Source: Candidatus Babelota bacterium
Lineage (GTDB): Bacteria; Babelota; Babeliae; Babelales; Babelaceae
Length of the DNA stretch: 18,994 nt
Assembly (NCBI GenBank): GCA_003484685.1
Contig: DNBB01000030.1
Coordinates: 1-18,994 of the forward strand
Direction of reading: 5' to 3'
Each line of letters starts with the position of its first letter. The first letter of the stretch is position 1. The notes below the pieces were generated by a model. That model did not search any database. It was not told the origin of the DNA and worked only from the letters and a program-made list of their open reading frames with translations. The position numbers and the translations under genes were made by a program. This document shows positions 8,501 to 15,769 of this stretch, piece by piece.

Positions 8501-11500
8501 TCAGCGAGGCTCTTTTGAAGTTGATTAAATAACACCTCGAGGCCGATAAGGTCTTTTTCAACACTAAGGTTTTTATACTCTTTTATTTGAGCAAGCTTGT
8601 AAAAGAAGTTTTGTAGCGTTGGTTGAGGTTGAATCTTTGCCAGAATGGGAAAAAGGCGTTTTGCATTATACAACACTTTGGCATACAATTCATGGAAATT
8701 TTCAATTGTCGTAACATTGAGTCCTGGCAAGTTTAATAACAGTGCTTTTAGCGCATGCGTTTTAGGATTAGTTAGATATCTTTGGCCGATGTCTAAACAA
8801 TGAGATACAAGTTCTTTGAGTTGTATCTGTAAAACGTTGTCATTATCATCAGGATTTTTATTTAAAAGATATTCGGCTCGCACGTTGAGTACTTGGAGAA
8901 ATTCTAGCTTTTCTTGAGTCTTGGTGAGTTTTTTTAGCGTTAGCTGATCTTGATCCTCTGGGTATTTTTTTGCAAGATTGCTCAATTGTATTAGACCACG
9001 TAGTTTTTCTGCTTTTTCTTTTTTGGGTAAAGCGGTTGTTTTTTCTTTAATGAACTGCACTTCGGGAGCGTTTGTTTGATCATTTTGAATTGTTTTGATT
9101 AACTCATCTGCTTCTTCCAACGCAGAAACAAACGTGTTGGTTATTTTTTGTATCGAATTTTCTAGTCGTTCCGGATTAAACTTTGTTATATGTGCGTTTG
9201 GCTGGAGGAATTGCTGACACGTCCTGAGTATCTTTTCAAGCTTTTGATATTGATCATGTGTTGCTTTGGAAAGATCTTTCTGGCATTCGAGTTCTTTCTG
9301 CTTTTCAGTGAGCAGTTGAATTTTTTCGGCTAGCTTTGTGCGAATTTTCTTAGCAGTATCAAAAGTAGAACAGGTGCGGTTGTATGTATCAGTGAGCTTT
9401 TGAATATTGAGTGTTGCCAGCGTTTCTGCTGATTGAATTGCTTGCTGCGCGTGTTCAGTTTCTTTTTTTAATAGATTGAGAGCCTCTTGTTCTTCGTAAC
9501 TTATTTCTTCGTTGTCAAAGTATGAGGCTAATTCGGGGACTGTTTTTTCGTTGCAAAAAACCTGAGCGTTGTCCAGAATTTTGGTCTCTAAAATTATTTT
9601 TGCATTCTCAAGCGCCGTTGCAAATTCTTTATGAAAGCTGCCAATGCTCGTGTAGTTGTTGCCAAAAATCTCAACGGTGGGGTTTTTGGCTAAATATTTT
9701 ATGCACTCGTTTTGGTAAGAATCAATCTGTTGAAGGACAGTAGTTTGGTTTTGAGAAAGCTTTGTCGTATCAGCAAAGTTGGCGCGCAGGGCTTGAGCTC
9801 TTGTGCCTAGTGCGACGAGAATCTCTTTTTTTTCCGTATCTGTTGTTTGATTGCTCATTGTTATTTTACTGGTAGCGGGCGCATTTTTAGCGGTATTAAA
9901 TAACCGTATGAGCTTTTGAACCGCGCGTATACTTTCTGCTTTTTCAAAGGTTTGATCTTGTGATACCAGTATTTTAACTTGTTCTAGTAGGTAATGAAGT
10001 TCAGGCTTTTGCTCGGCATTAATTGGGTGCCCGATAATTTCTTGAAGTTCTTTATTGAGTCCTTGGATTGCACGGGTAAAAGTCTCATTAATTTGTTCAA
10101 GCGCTGCACTTGTTTCTTGTTGCTTGAAGTCAGTAATAGGTGCCGAAGGTTTGTTAAATTGTTCGCAAATTGCCTGTAATTTTTTTAATTCTTTGTAAGC
10201 ATGCTTTGTTGCTGGGGTTATTTGTTTTTTATTGTGGTAAGCAGGTATTTTTTGGGCTATTTCCAGCCGTAGCTCGGCTAGTTTCTTTCTTTGCTCTTCT
10301 GCTTTAGAAAATAGCGCCTGTGTTTTTTGAAAGTCTTCTTGAAATTTGATGACGTCAAAATCAGAGAAGTCTCCGGGTCTGTCTAAATTTTTCTTGAAAA
10401 GATATATGGAGGAGTCGAGAGCGTCTAAACTTTTTTGTTCGGCGGGGCTTAGTGTTTTTTTGTTTTTATTTTCGCGGTAGAAGCGTTGTGCTTTTTCTAG
10501 TACGCCAGTTTTCAAAAGAATTAGCGTATTTCTTATTGCGTGGGCAAACGCGAGGGCAAAGCCGCCTATTTTTAGGTAGTTGGGTCCGAATAACGAGGTG
10601 AGGGGAGTTTTTTTGAGGTATTCTTGGCATTCTTTATGATAATAACTGATATGATTAAGCGCCATTTTTTGTGTTTCGGATAGTGCCGCATCGTTAGCAT
10701 GTTTTTGAAGTTCAACATCGCCACGGATACTCAATACCCCAAGTAGCGCTTTTTTTTCTTCGTGCGAGGTGATTTTTTGGGCTTGAGTGCACAGCTGTTC
10801 TTTAGGAAATTTTTGTAGATTGCCAAAAATTTCTAGCAGTTGTTGCGCTTGATACTGGTTTTCGCCTATTGCAAGTTCCGGATCTTTCTGTGTTAGGCCA
10901 GCTAATAGTATTATTATATGGGCTTGTTCTTCGTTTTTACCTTCGGTCTTTTTGACCTCTTCTATTTTTAAAAGAAGCGCCTTCCTCAGTTCTTGTGGCT
11001 TCTCTTGCTTCTCGTCTGCGAGAGGTTCTTTTTTTAGCGCCGATGCAAGTGTTAGTTGAATCATGTTCCGTTCAGTTTTTATTTTTTGAGGATTGAAGGT
11101 TAGTATTTTTCGGTAATCGTGGCCGCCGAAAATGATGGGGGTAAAGTCGGCTTGAGTCCCACGTTTATATTTGTTACAAAGATCAAGCATCGATTGAAGT
11201 TTGTTGTACGCATCTTGTGATTCTTGGGAATTGTTTTTCTTGTCAGCGAATTGTATTTTTGTGGTTTCTAGGTCGACGATAGCTGAGTCCAGCGCGCTGC
11301 GTCTTTCTAATGTTTTTTTAAATAACTCAGTTGCGCGTCTGTAGGCAGTAGTTAGATCTTCTAGGTGTTGTGGTTTAAAAAGTGATGGGTCCTCGACGGC
11401 TTTTTTTGTCGCAGTGCATACTCCTTTTAGTAGGGCAAGTTCACCTTGCTCTTCCACATAAAGTGGGCGAAGCTTTTCGTGTTTATCTAAGAAACTTTGT

Positions 11501-11994
11501 ATTTCAGCCTGTTTTTCCCTTGCTTCGTTTATGAGCTTTTTTGTTTGAGCCATGCTTTCTGCGTATGTAGCTGTGAGTGTGGTGAGTTTCTTCGTTAGTT
11601 TTTTAATATTCTTTTGTAAGTTCGTTGCAGCGGTGTTTAGTCGGGAAAAATCGGCTTCTTTGGCCAGATGCCAAAGCCGCGACCATTTTGATTTGGCTGC
11701 GTTGCAGCTATTTTGGGCTAGAGCGATGGTTTTCTCTAGCGCGTTTTTTTCTGCGTGAGACAAGTAAATGCCTACTTTGGAAATGATTGTCTTAAGCTCG
11801 TTTATTTGTGCTAAGAGAGAGTCGCTAGTAAGAGTATTTGCCTTGTTCGCCGTTCTTATGTCTTTATGGATTTTTTGTAATTGTTCAATTTGTGGCTGAA
11901 ATGCACAGTATTTTTCCTTGCTGGCGGACAATGGGCTGATGCCAAGAAGAAATGCCACAAAAATGAAGATTAAGGCTTTTTTTGTTGTTTTCAT
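5515..11994 (-). CDS. Giant secreted, C-terminally anchored helical repeat protein of unknown function
   Basis: I do not recognise this 2159-residue protein. It begins with a clear Sec signal peptide: basic MKTTKK, hydrophobic ALIFIFVAFLLGI, then PLSA with probable cleavage after A24. The rest is Lys/Glu/Gln/Leu-rich and looks almost wholly alpha-helical with coiled-coil stretches. Residues about 167-1475 form four diverged tandem units (listed separately), followed by a non-repetitive region (about 1480-2015) and a Thr/Lys-rich linker (about 2015-2080). One glycine-rich transmembrane helix, LLYGGGAFALSGLAYLMY (2100-2117), is flanked by RK and followed by about 40 residues ending in a Gln-rich helix (LLQQQQ). 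The body is probably outside the inner membrane and anchored at its C-terminus. GGAG (12003-12006) lies 8 nt before the ATG. It has its own putative promoter. It is flanked by a 339-residue membrane protein and by mutS. No enzyme motif is visible. Scaffold, surface or host-interaction roles are guesses. Confidence 0.9.
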   Translation of the reverse strand: MKTTKKALIFIFVAFLLGISPLSASKEKYCAFQPQIEQLQKIHKDIRTANKANTLTSDSLLAQINELKTIISKVGIYLSHAEKNALEKTIALAQNSCNAAKSKWSRLWHLAKEADFSRLNTAATNLQKNIKKLTKKLTTLTATYAESMAQTKKLINEAREKQAEIQSFLDKHEKLRPLYVEEQGELALLKGVCTATKKAVEDPSLFKPQHLEDLTTAYRRATELFKKTLERRSALDSAIVDLETTKIQFADKKNNSQESQDAYNKLQSMLDLCNKYKRGTQADFTPIIFGGHDYRKILTFNPQKIKTERNMIQLTLASALKKEPLADEKQEKPQELRKALLLKIEEVKKTEGKNEEQAHIIILLAGLTQKDPELAIGENQYQAQQLLEIFGNLQKFPKEQLCTQAQKITSHEEKKALLGVLSIRGDVELQKHANDAALSETQKMALNHISYYHKECQEYLKKTPLTSLFGPNYLKIGGFALAFAHAIRNTLILLKTGVLEKAQRFYRENKNKKTLSPAEQKSLDALDSSIYLFKKNLDRPGDFSDFDVIKFQEDFQKTQALFSKAEEQRKKLAELRLEIAQKIPAYHNKKQITPATKHAYKELKKLQAICEQFNKPSAPITDFKQQETSAALEQINETFTRAIQGLNKELQEIIGHPINAEQKPELHYLLEQVKILVSQDQTFEKAESIRAVQKLIRLFNTAKNAPATSKITMSNQTTDTEKKEILVALGTRAQALRANFADTTKLSQNQTTVLQQIDSYQNECIKYLAKNPTVEIFGNNYTSIGSFHKEFATALENAKIILETKILDNAQVFCNEKTVPELASYFDNEEISYEEQEALNLLKKETEHAQQAIQSAETLATLNIQKLTDTYNRTCSTFDTAKKIRTKLAEKIQLLTEKQKELECQKDLSKATHDQYQKLEKILRTCQQFLQPNAHITKFNPERLENSIQKITNTFVSALEEADELIKTIQNDQTNAPEVQFIKEKTTALPKKEKAEKLRGLIQLSNLAKKYPEDQDQLTLKKLTKTQEKLEFLQVLNVRAEYLLNKNPDDNDNVLQIQLKELVSHCLDIGQRYLTNPKTHALKALLLNLPGLNVTTIENFHELYAKVLYNAKRLFPILAKIQPQPTLQNFFYKLAQIKEYKNLSVEKDLIGLEVLFNQLQKSLAEINPQLFAKLNIEELEAVFQGAQGKWKDIPNDIKEMSHKELIKACVTLAKEALGEYESKKMLSAATEEAFKKLGSLSTYAERFDEGVLRDTDPQSMGGLDYSKPEQFMVQRWLHSLHCIHQTFAKAYEEYRTKINAVFGKERYEQQQADAKNAVETTKNPALKLVYSQIEEILKDDPYFTKPTTEQEFLRKIAFFNMLTGIVNPEDRKQYIVKSLKTNKQIIAFAEGLYTQAAAFLNEHQDNSQLSGIQLLIRKLISDYKEWSTYEIENWDENLPVSALARKVEKIKRFSTALESAEILFSTEKTAEEKLVAYMALYTDPGFKALKPCANNEDIGKTLTAKFTKQSKEYHASTTPTEEKNKILKAAKTTLKQIDFIYKHLSTNDAYSSGYILLSYYNDCRLMGGKKTAAKVKKLILDIFVNKKSVFPDSTGMLKNFGNLSTKDQRTILDALEEGFSNEQKDKMNLFLSLLETGTHEEDIFQLFLSLFSGKTITEQEKKETWRETFNQIKNYHPTYFSSSFGWHVVKTLANISPYTKGLYYAANVTHTGKQIITSIPGRSFIWNNRAWIISNACLITKKIQNYTESDTLKNFEKTFNDTAGKVIDPIRRNEFFKTLIIGTTKTGKVPPLNINLVPTIKGTIQAAKTIIEANAPCESTLDILKNFQEHVIENSPNIHTFRTWSDESDPNGAAKQELLALTKDGNFLGIDISYWLQRLTVHLLNKGYKLPECISEQLAALKEKATKLQKENARCARAGIKKDITRMTDYLVKELDIFTSWDDPKKEECRTILEAFDRWLINRKNYQIDESAKEMLHRLCYNGISQESDEYQYIDEFEKLITEISATSRNITDYLQILKTKTTTDNKSDKKNKKINDILTNTTVNNTASVQIVSTTPSDATEAVDKTEELTKQVNESIEIEKKNEEERNKGFFYHNRKALLYGGGAFALSGLAYLMYSNHQAKNLMIKTQNAQIGALYALLQQQQDTQQLAVPLAQPGT
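7570..8607 (-). repeat. Repeat unit 4 of the giant protein (residues about 1130-1475)
   Basis: This is the most diverged unit. The anchors are LSVEKDLIGLEVL (1143-1155), EAFKKLGSLSTYAERF (1232-1247), YIVKSLKTNKQII (1374-1386) and a final helix STALESAEILFS (1454-1465) resembling ATALENAKIILE of unit 2. The central anchor lies 318 residues after that of unit 3. Confidence 0.6.
8608..9561 (-). repeat. Repeat unit 3 of the giant protein (residues about 812-1129)
   Basis: The anchors are ISYEEQEALNLL (831-842), DQYQKLEKILRTCQQF (914-929), FLQVLNVRAEYL (1032-1043) and HCLDIGQRYLTNP (1065-1077). Spacing to the unit 2 anchors is 316, 316, 307 and about 305 residues. Confidence 0.72.
9562..10485 (-). 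repeat. Repeat unit 2 of the giant protein (residues about 504-811)
   Basis: The anchors are LSPAEQKSLDAL (515-526), HAYKELKKLQAICEQF (598-613), EILVALGTRAQAL (724-736) and YQNECIKYLAKNP (760-772). Spacing to the unit 1 anchors is 337, 308 and about 309 residues. Confidence 0.72.
10486..11496 (-). repeat. Repeat unit 1 of the giant protein (residues about 167-503)
   Basis: This unit starts at SFLDKHEKL and contains the anchors YVEEQGELALLK (179-190), DAYNKLQSMLDLCNKY (261-276), ALLGVLSIRGDVEL (416-429) and YYHKECQEYLKKTP (451-464). Each has a counterpart at the matching place in units 2 and 3. The repeats are diverged at the protein level, not DNA copies. Confidence 0.7.
11494..11817 (-). 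repeat. Possible N-terminal half-copy of the giant-protein repeat
   Basis: Residues about 60-167 include LSHAEKNALEKTIALAQ (79-95), which resembles the opening motif of the full units (LSPAEQKSLDAL, ISYEEQEALNLL), followed by a similar amphipathic helix pattern. Seen by eye only, so weaker than the four main units. Confidence 0.4.
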
Positions 11995-12002
11995 ATTGAG
12001 AG

Positions 12003-12086
12003 CTCCGCGTGCTTTTTATTTTTTATCTGGATAGATACCAATGATTTTATTTTATCTTAGTATATATATAATTTTATTTTTGAAAA
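12003..12086 (-). promoter_or_regulatory. Putative promoter and ribosome site of the giant repeat gene
   Basis: The 135-nt gap upstream of the giant gene is very AT-rich. On the minus strand TATACT (12059-12064, 5 of 6 matches to TATAAT) lies 16 nt downstream of TTTTCA (12081-12086, 4 of 6 matches to TTGACA). GGAG at 12003-12006 is the likely ribosome site, 8 nt before the ATG. Because the region is AT-rich, chance matches are easy and the -10/-35 call is tentative. No terminator hairpin for the upstream gene was seen here. Confidence 0.45.
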
Positions 12087-12129
12087 GTTTTTTTGTTGGG
12101 GTTTCTGGCAAGGCCATTGAAGATAATGC

Positions 12130-13149
12130 TTAGATTGCCGTAAAAAACATGTTAGATCTGGTGTTTGTTGCACGAACTTCTTCTATGGTGTTTTGTATGT
12201 ACGAAAGATTTTCTTGTATCGGCGTGGTGAGCTGTGTGGTGATCTCAGCGCGCCCAAGGAATGAATTTAATTTTTCGCATAACGAATGGCTTGTTCTTTT
12301 AATGGTTTGCATGTGAAGCTGTATGCGATTTTTTTGTTGCTTGGTGTGCGGTTGGGTAAGTTCAAATTCAAGAAATCCTAGAATTTGTTCAAGATCATGC
12401 ATAAATTCTTGGGCGTGGTACCACAGATAATATCGGATAAGATCCTGATCCTGGGTAAAGGCGAGTTCTTTGAGGACATGAGAAAAGCTATTGCAGTTAA
12501 TCTGGTAATTGGTGTGGCTTTGGAGGAACCATTCGAGTGATGGTTTGCGCGCGAGCAGCTCTCTAAGTGGTATTTGTCGTGTTACCGTGTTGGTTATGCT
12601 TCCGGTGATTGCATCAACAACCAGTGCACCAATAAGCCCGTCGAGGATAAGGCTACCTGTATGGGTGCCAATTTGTTGAGCTTCTTGGAGGAGCCAATGC
12701 CGAGATGATTGAAAAGGCGGTGTTGCTGCCTGACTTATTTGTTGTTCGAGTGTGCTGATTCGTTGGGTTATCTGGTGTAAGTCTTCCTCAGAAATATTTT
12801 GCGCAGGTTTTTTTTTGTGCAGTAACTTCCAGGCAATAAAACCAACGCCGCCCAAAAGCGTGCCTGTTCGCACCAGGGTAAAGAGTTGTTTGCGCCGTTT
12901 GCATCTATGCTTGATGTTCTCTATTTTTTCTTGGCTTGGGGGTACTACTTCAAGTGTGTCGTATGAATTTGGGGTTTGGCCCTTGGCGTATGTTTTTTCT
13001 TCCGGCATATCCTTGACTGTTGATACCAGCTTTTGGATTTGATAGTCTTCGTAGGCTGATTGATCGTGTATTGGTTCAGAAACGCGTGCATGTATACAGA
13101 GTGTATGGCACAAGACTGAGAAAAAAGTACATACAAAAATACGATTCAT
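12130..13149 (-). CDS. Unknown membrane protein with signal peptide and coiled coil (339 aa)
   Basis: I do not recognise this protein. Residues 1-21 look like a signal peptide or N-terminal anchor (MNR, then a Cys/Phe-rich hydrophobic core, then CIHA). An acidic, Gln-rich stretch is followed by a strongly basic patch (HRCKRRK, 81-87) and one transmembrane helix, LFTLVRTGTLLGGVGFIAW (89-107), closed by KLLHKKK. A short coiled coil follows (DLHQITQRISTLEQQISQ, 123-140). A second hydrophobic segment, LILDGLIGALVVDAITGSI (167-185), may also enter the membrane. The C-terminal third is amphipathic helix with no recognised motif. The ribosome site GGGGGAAGG sits in the 16-nt gap behind uvrA, so it is probably translated from the same transcript as uvrA. 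The arrangement of basic patch, Gly-rich helix and Gln-rich helix recalls the C-terminus of the neighbouring giant protein. Confidence 0.85.
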   Translation of the reverse strand: MNRIFVCTFFSVLCHTLCIHARVSEPIHDQSAYEDYQIQKLVSTVKDMPEEKTYAKGQTPNSYDTLEVVPPSQEKIENIKHRCKRRKQLFTLVRTGTLLGGVGFIAWKLLHKKKPAQNISEEDLHQITQRISTLEQQISQAATPPFQSSRHWLLQEAQQIGTHTGSLILDGLIGALVVDAITGSITNTVTRQIPLRELLARKPSLEWFLQSHTNYQINCNSFSHVLKELAFTQDQDLIRYYLWYHAQEFMHDLEQILGFLEFELTQPHTKQQKNRIQLHMQTIKRTSHSLCEKLNSFLGRAEITTQLTTPIQENLSYIQNTIEEVRATNTRSNMFFTAI

Positions 13150-13154
13150 GATTG

Positions 13155-13163
13155 CCTTCCCCC
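13155..13163 (-). promoter_or_regulatory. Ribosome binding site of the 339-aa gene
   Basis: On the minus strand GGGGGAAGG ends 5 nt before the ATG at 13149 and lies wholly in the short gap after the uvrA stop (13166-13168). It fixes the start and supports co-transcription with uvrA. Confidence 0.7.
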
Positions 13164-13165
13164 AC

Positions 13166-15688
13166 TTATTTTTCTTTTTTTATCAACGGTTTTAGATAGG
13201 TTCCCGTATAGCTGGCACCGCTTTGTGCGACATGCTCGGGTGTGCCAGTTGCGATAATAAAACCGCCTTGATCGCCACCCTCAGGCCCCATATCTATAAT
13301 GTAATCTGAATATTTTAAAACGTCCAGGTTGTGTTCGATGACAAGTAGTGAATTGCCTTTCTCAATGAGGCGATCGAAGACTTGTAAGAGCTTTTCGATG
13401 TCGCAGGCATGCAGTCCTGTTGTCGGTTCGTCAAGGACATAGAGAGTTTTGTTTCCCCGCTTGGCAAGTTCGTTAACAAGTTTGATTCGTTGCGCTTCAC
13501 CGCCTGATAGGGTTGTTGCCGGTTGACCGAGTTTGAGATAATCAAGACCGACGTCACAAAGAAGTTGTAAGCGTTTATTGATGGTTCGGTGGTGCTTGAA
13601 AAATTCCTGTGCCTCAAAAATAGTCATATCAAGGATGTCTGCTATGTTTTTGCCCCGATAGGTTATCTCAAGTGTCTGACGATTGAATCGCTTTCCTTGG
13701 CAGCTGCGACATTCTACGGTCACATCAGGCAAAAAGTGCATGGCGATTGTTTTGGTTCCTTCACCATTACATTCTTGGCAGCGGCCTTCTTTGACGTTAA
13801 AGCTGAACCTTCCAGATCGATAGCCGCGCGCAACACTTTCGGGTAGTTGTGCAAAAAGGTTTCTGATTTCATCAAAAAAGCCAACATACGTTGCAGGATT
13901 TGATCGGGGGGTTCTTCCGATAGGGCTCTGGTCGATAATGACCATAGAGAATAAGTTTTCTGCCCCGGTGATTTCTGCATTATGTGGTTTCCAGCTTTGG
14001 GTTTTAAGCTGCATCGAAAGTTCTGGAACGATTTCATCCATTACGAGCGAACTTTTTCCTGAGCCAGAGACGCCAGAAATTGTACATAGAAGGCCGAGCG
14101 GTATCGAGACGGTAACGTCATGTAGATTATTGGCTTGAGCATGGGTTACTTGTAAAAAGCCTTGTGGCGTTCTGCGGCGTGGTGGAAGCGGAATACTTCT
14201 AATTTCAGCAAGGTATTGTCCCGTAAGTGAGTGCGGATTTTGTTTGATTTCTTCTGGTGTTCCGATTGCAACGATTGAACCTCCGTGAATACCCGCAGCA
14301 GGACCCATATCTATGATAAAATCAGCGTTTTTCATGGTGTCAAAGTCGTGTTCAACAACGATAACTGTGTTGCCTTGGTCGCGTAATTTTTTAAGTGTAG
14401 CAATGAGGCGGTCGTTATCACGTTGATGGAGTCCGATGCTCGGTTCGTCCAAGAGATACAAAATACCGCTCAAAGCAGAGCCAAGCTGCCGTGCAAGTCG
14501 GATTCGTTGCCCTTCGCCGCCAGAAAGAGATCGAGCATCACGGTTAATCGAAAGGTATCCCAGTCCAACGTCGACAAGAAAGCTTAAGCGGTGGGTAATT
14601 TCAGCAATAAGTCGTTCGGCAATATGCCGTTCTATCTGGGTAAGATGGAGTGCCTGAAAAAATTTTTGTAGCTCGGATATGGCGTACTCACCTAACTCGA
14701 AGATGTTTTTATCTCCGATAGTTACAGAAAGCGCTAAATCGTTGAGGCGGCGACCGGAGCAGGTTGAACAGGTCATGCTTACGGCGCCAAAAAATGCCTC
14801 GTGCGGTAGGGTAACACCAAGCCCATGGCATGCGGGACACGCACCAAGAGGGGAATTAAATGAAAAGTGCCGGGGTTCAAGATCAGGGAACGAGATTCCG
14901 CAGGTGGTACAGCCTTGTGCTGTAGAAAAGAGCTGTTCTTCGTCTCCAATGCGTATGCGACATGAACCGCCTGATAATTGACAGCTTTTTTCAATTGCTT
15001 CGCCCAAACGTGCGCGCTCATCAGGGTTGCTAGGCAGTACTTCGATGGTATCGATGTGTGCGCTGATGGTATGGGGAACGGTTTTTTTTAGGTTGAGTTG
15101 GATGATATTGTGAGTCGTGCGCAAGCGATGGGTTTGGCCATCAATTACAAACGTAACGGCACCTTTTTCGATCCAATCGGCTAATTCTTTAACAAAGGTT
15201 CCTTTGCGCCGTTCTACTAGGGGTGCGTAGATACCGATGATTTTACCGTGATGTTGTTCTAAAATTTGTCGAATAATTTCTTGGGGCGATGTTGGTTGTA
15301 CTTTTTGTCCGCAATTAGGGCAGGATAAAATGCCGATACGGGCAAAAAGGATGCGAAGATAATCGGAGACTTCGGTGATGGTGCCTACGGTTGAACGCGG
15401 GTTGGAGCCGACAGTTTTTTGATCAATTGCAATCGCAGGGCATAGCCCTTCGATCGAGTCGCAGTCAGGTTTTTGCGGCATGCCCAGAAATTGGCGTGCA
15501 TATGATGAAAGGGATTCAAGATAGCGTCGCTGGCCTTCTGCATGTAACACATCAAAGGCAAGAGAGCTTTTGCCTGATCCTGATGGTCCGGTAATGACCG
15601 TCAGCGAATCTTTCGGGAGGCTAACAGAGATGTTTTTTAGGTTATGTTCGCGAGCACCTTGTACGCGAATCATGTTATTTTTTTTCAT
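13166..15688 (-). CDS. uvrA: Excinuclease ABC subunit A (UvrA) lacking the insertion domain
   Basis: The 840-residue protein is the damage-sensing dimeric ATPase of nucleotide excision repair, which loads UvrB. Both ABC modules are intact: Walker A GPSGSGKSS (34-42) and GVSGSGKSS (539-547), signatures LSGGEGQRIRLA (388-399) and LSGGEAQRIKL (727-737), and Walker B segments ending LDEPSIGLH (413-421) and LDEPTTGLH (752-760). Three zinc sites are complete: C123/C126 with C260/C263, C284/C287 with C307/C310, and C637/C640 with C660/C663. The UvrB-binding region (about 130-258) is present, which argues against a UvrA2 paralogue. The usual length is about 940 residues. The shortfall lies mainly between C287 and C307, where only 19 residues replace the insertion domain of about 100 residues. 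The frame is continuous there. The first ATG is chosen because of a strong ribosome site; M6 is a weaker alternative. Confidence 0.97.
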   Translation of the reverse strand: MKKNNMIRVQGAREHNLKNISVSLPKDSLTVITGPSGSGKSSLAFDVLHAEGQRRYLESLSSYARQFLGMPQKPDCDSIEGLCPAIAIDQKTVGSNPRSTVGTITEVSDYLRILFARIGILSCPNCGQKVQPTSPQEIIRQILEQHHGKIIGIYAPLVERRKGTFVKELADWIEKGAVTFVIDGQTHRLRTTHNIIQLNLKKTVPHTISAHIDTIEVLPSNPDERARLGEAIEKSCQLSGGSCRIRIGDEEQLFSTAQGCTTCGISFPDLEPRHFSFNSPLGACPACHGLGVTLPHEAFFGAVSMTCSTCSGRRLNDLALSVTIGDKNIFELGEYAISELQKFFQALHLTQIERHIAERLIAEITHRLSFLVDVGLGYLSINRDARSLSGGEGQRIRLARQLGSALSGILYLLDEPSIGLHQRDNDRLIATLKKLRDQGNTVIVVEHDFDTMKNADFIIDMGPAAGIHGGSIVAIGTPEEIKQNPHSLTGQYLAEIRSIPLPPRRRTPQGFLQVTHAQANNLHDVTVSIPLGLLCTISGVSGSGKSSLVMDEIVPELSMQLKTQSWKPHNAEITGAENLFSMVIIDQSPIGRTPRSNPATYVGFFDEIRNLFAQLPESVARGYRSGRFSFNVKEGRCQECNGEGTKTIAMHFLPDVTVECRSCQGKRFNRQTLEITYRGKNIADILDMTIFEAQEFFKHHRTINKRLQLLCDVGLDYLKLGQPATTLSGGEAQRIKLVNELAKRGNKTLYVLDEPTTGLHACDIEKLLQVFDRLIEKGNSLLVIEHNLDVLKYSDYIIDMGPEGGDQGGFIIATGTPEHVAQSGASYTGTYLKPLIKKEK

Positions 15689-15694
15689 ATCTTT

Positions 15695-15702
15695 CCCTCC
15701 TT
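15695..15702 (-). promoter_or_regulatory. Strong ribosome binding site of uvrA
   Basis: On the minus strand AAGGAGGG lies 6 nt before the ATG at 15688, nearly a perfect anti-16S match. It selects the first ATG over the in-frame ATG at residue 6. The 81-nt gap to the upstream stop has only a weak promoter-like pair (TTAAAC, 17 nt, TATTCT), which I do not call as a feature. Confidence 0.75.
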
Positions 15703-15769
15703 CTTAACTTGTCAGCCTAGTAGAAGAATATCGCGTGTGCAGATTTTGTTTAAGCTACTTTGGATTGTT

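Noticed and set aside
12035..12075. AT-rich stretch as replication origin
   Set aside because: No DnaA boxes or iterons; a promoter upstream of the giant gene explains it better.
12085..12129. TGGC-CTT-GCCA palindrome as a terminator after the 339-aa gene
   Set aside because: Only four base pairs and not followed by a T run on the transcribed strand.
14771..14830. Frameshift or sequencing gap explaining the short UvrA
   Set aside because: The frame is continuous and both flanking cysteine pairs are intact, so a clean domain loss is the simpler reading; a misassembly cannot be excluded from this window.
15703..15769. uvrA promoter TTAAAC / TATTCT with 17-nt spacing
   Set aside because: Only 3 of 6 and 4 of 6 matches; too weak in AT-rich DNA.
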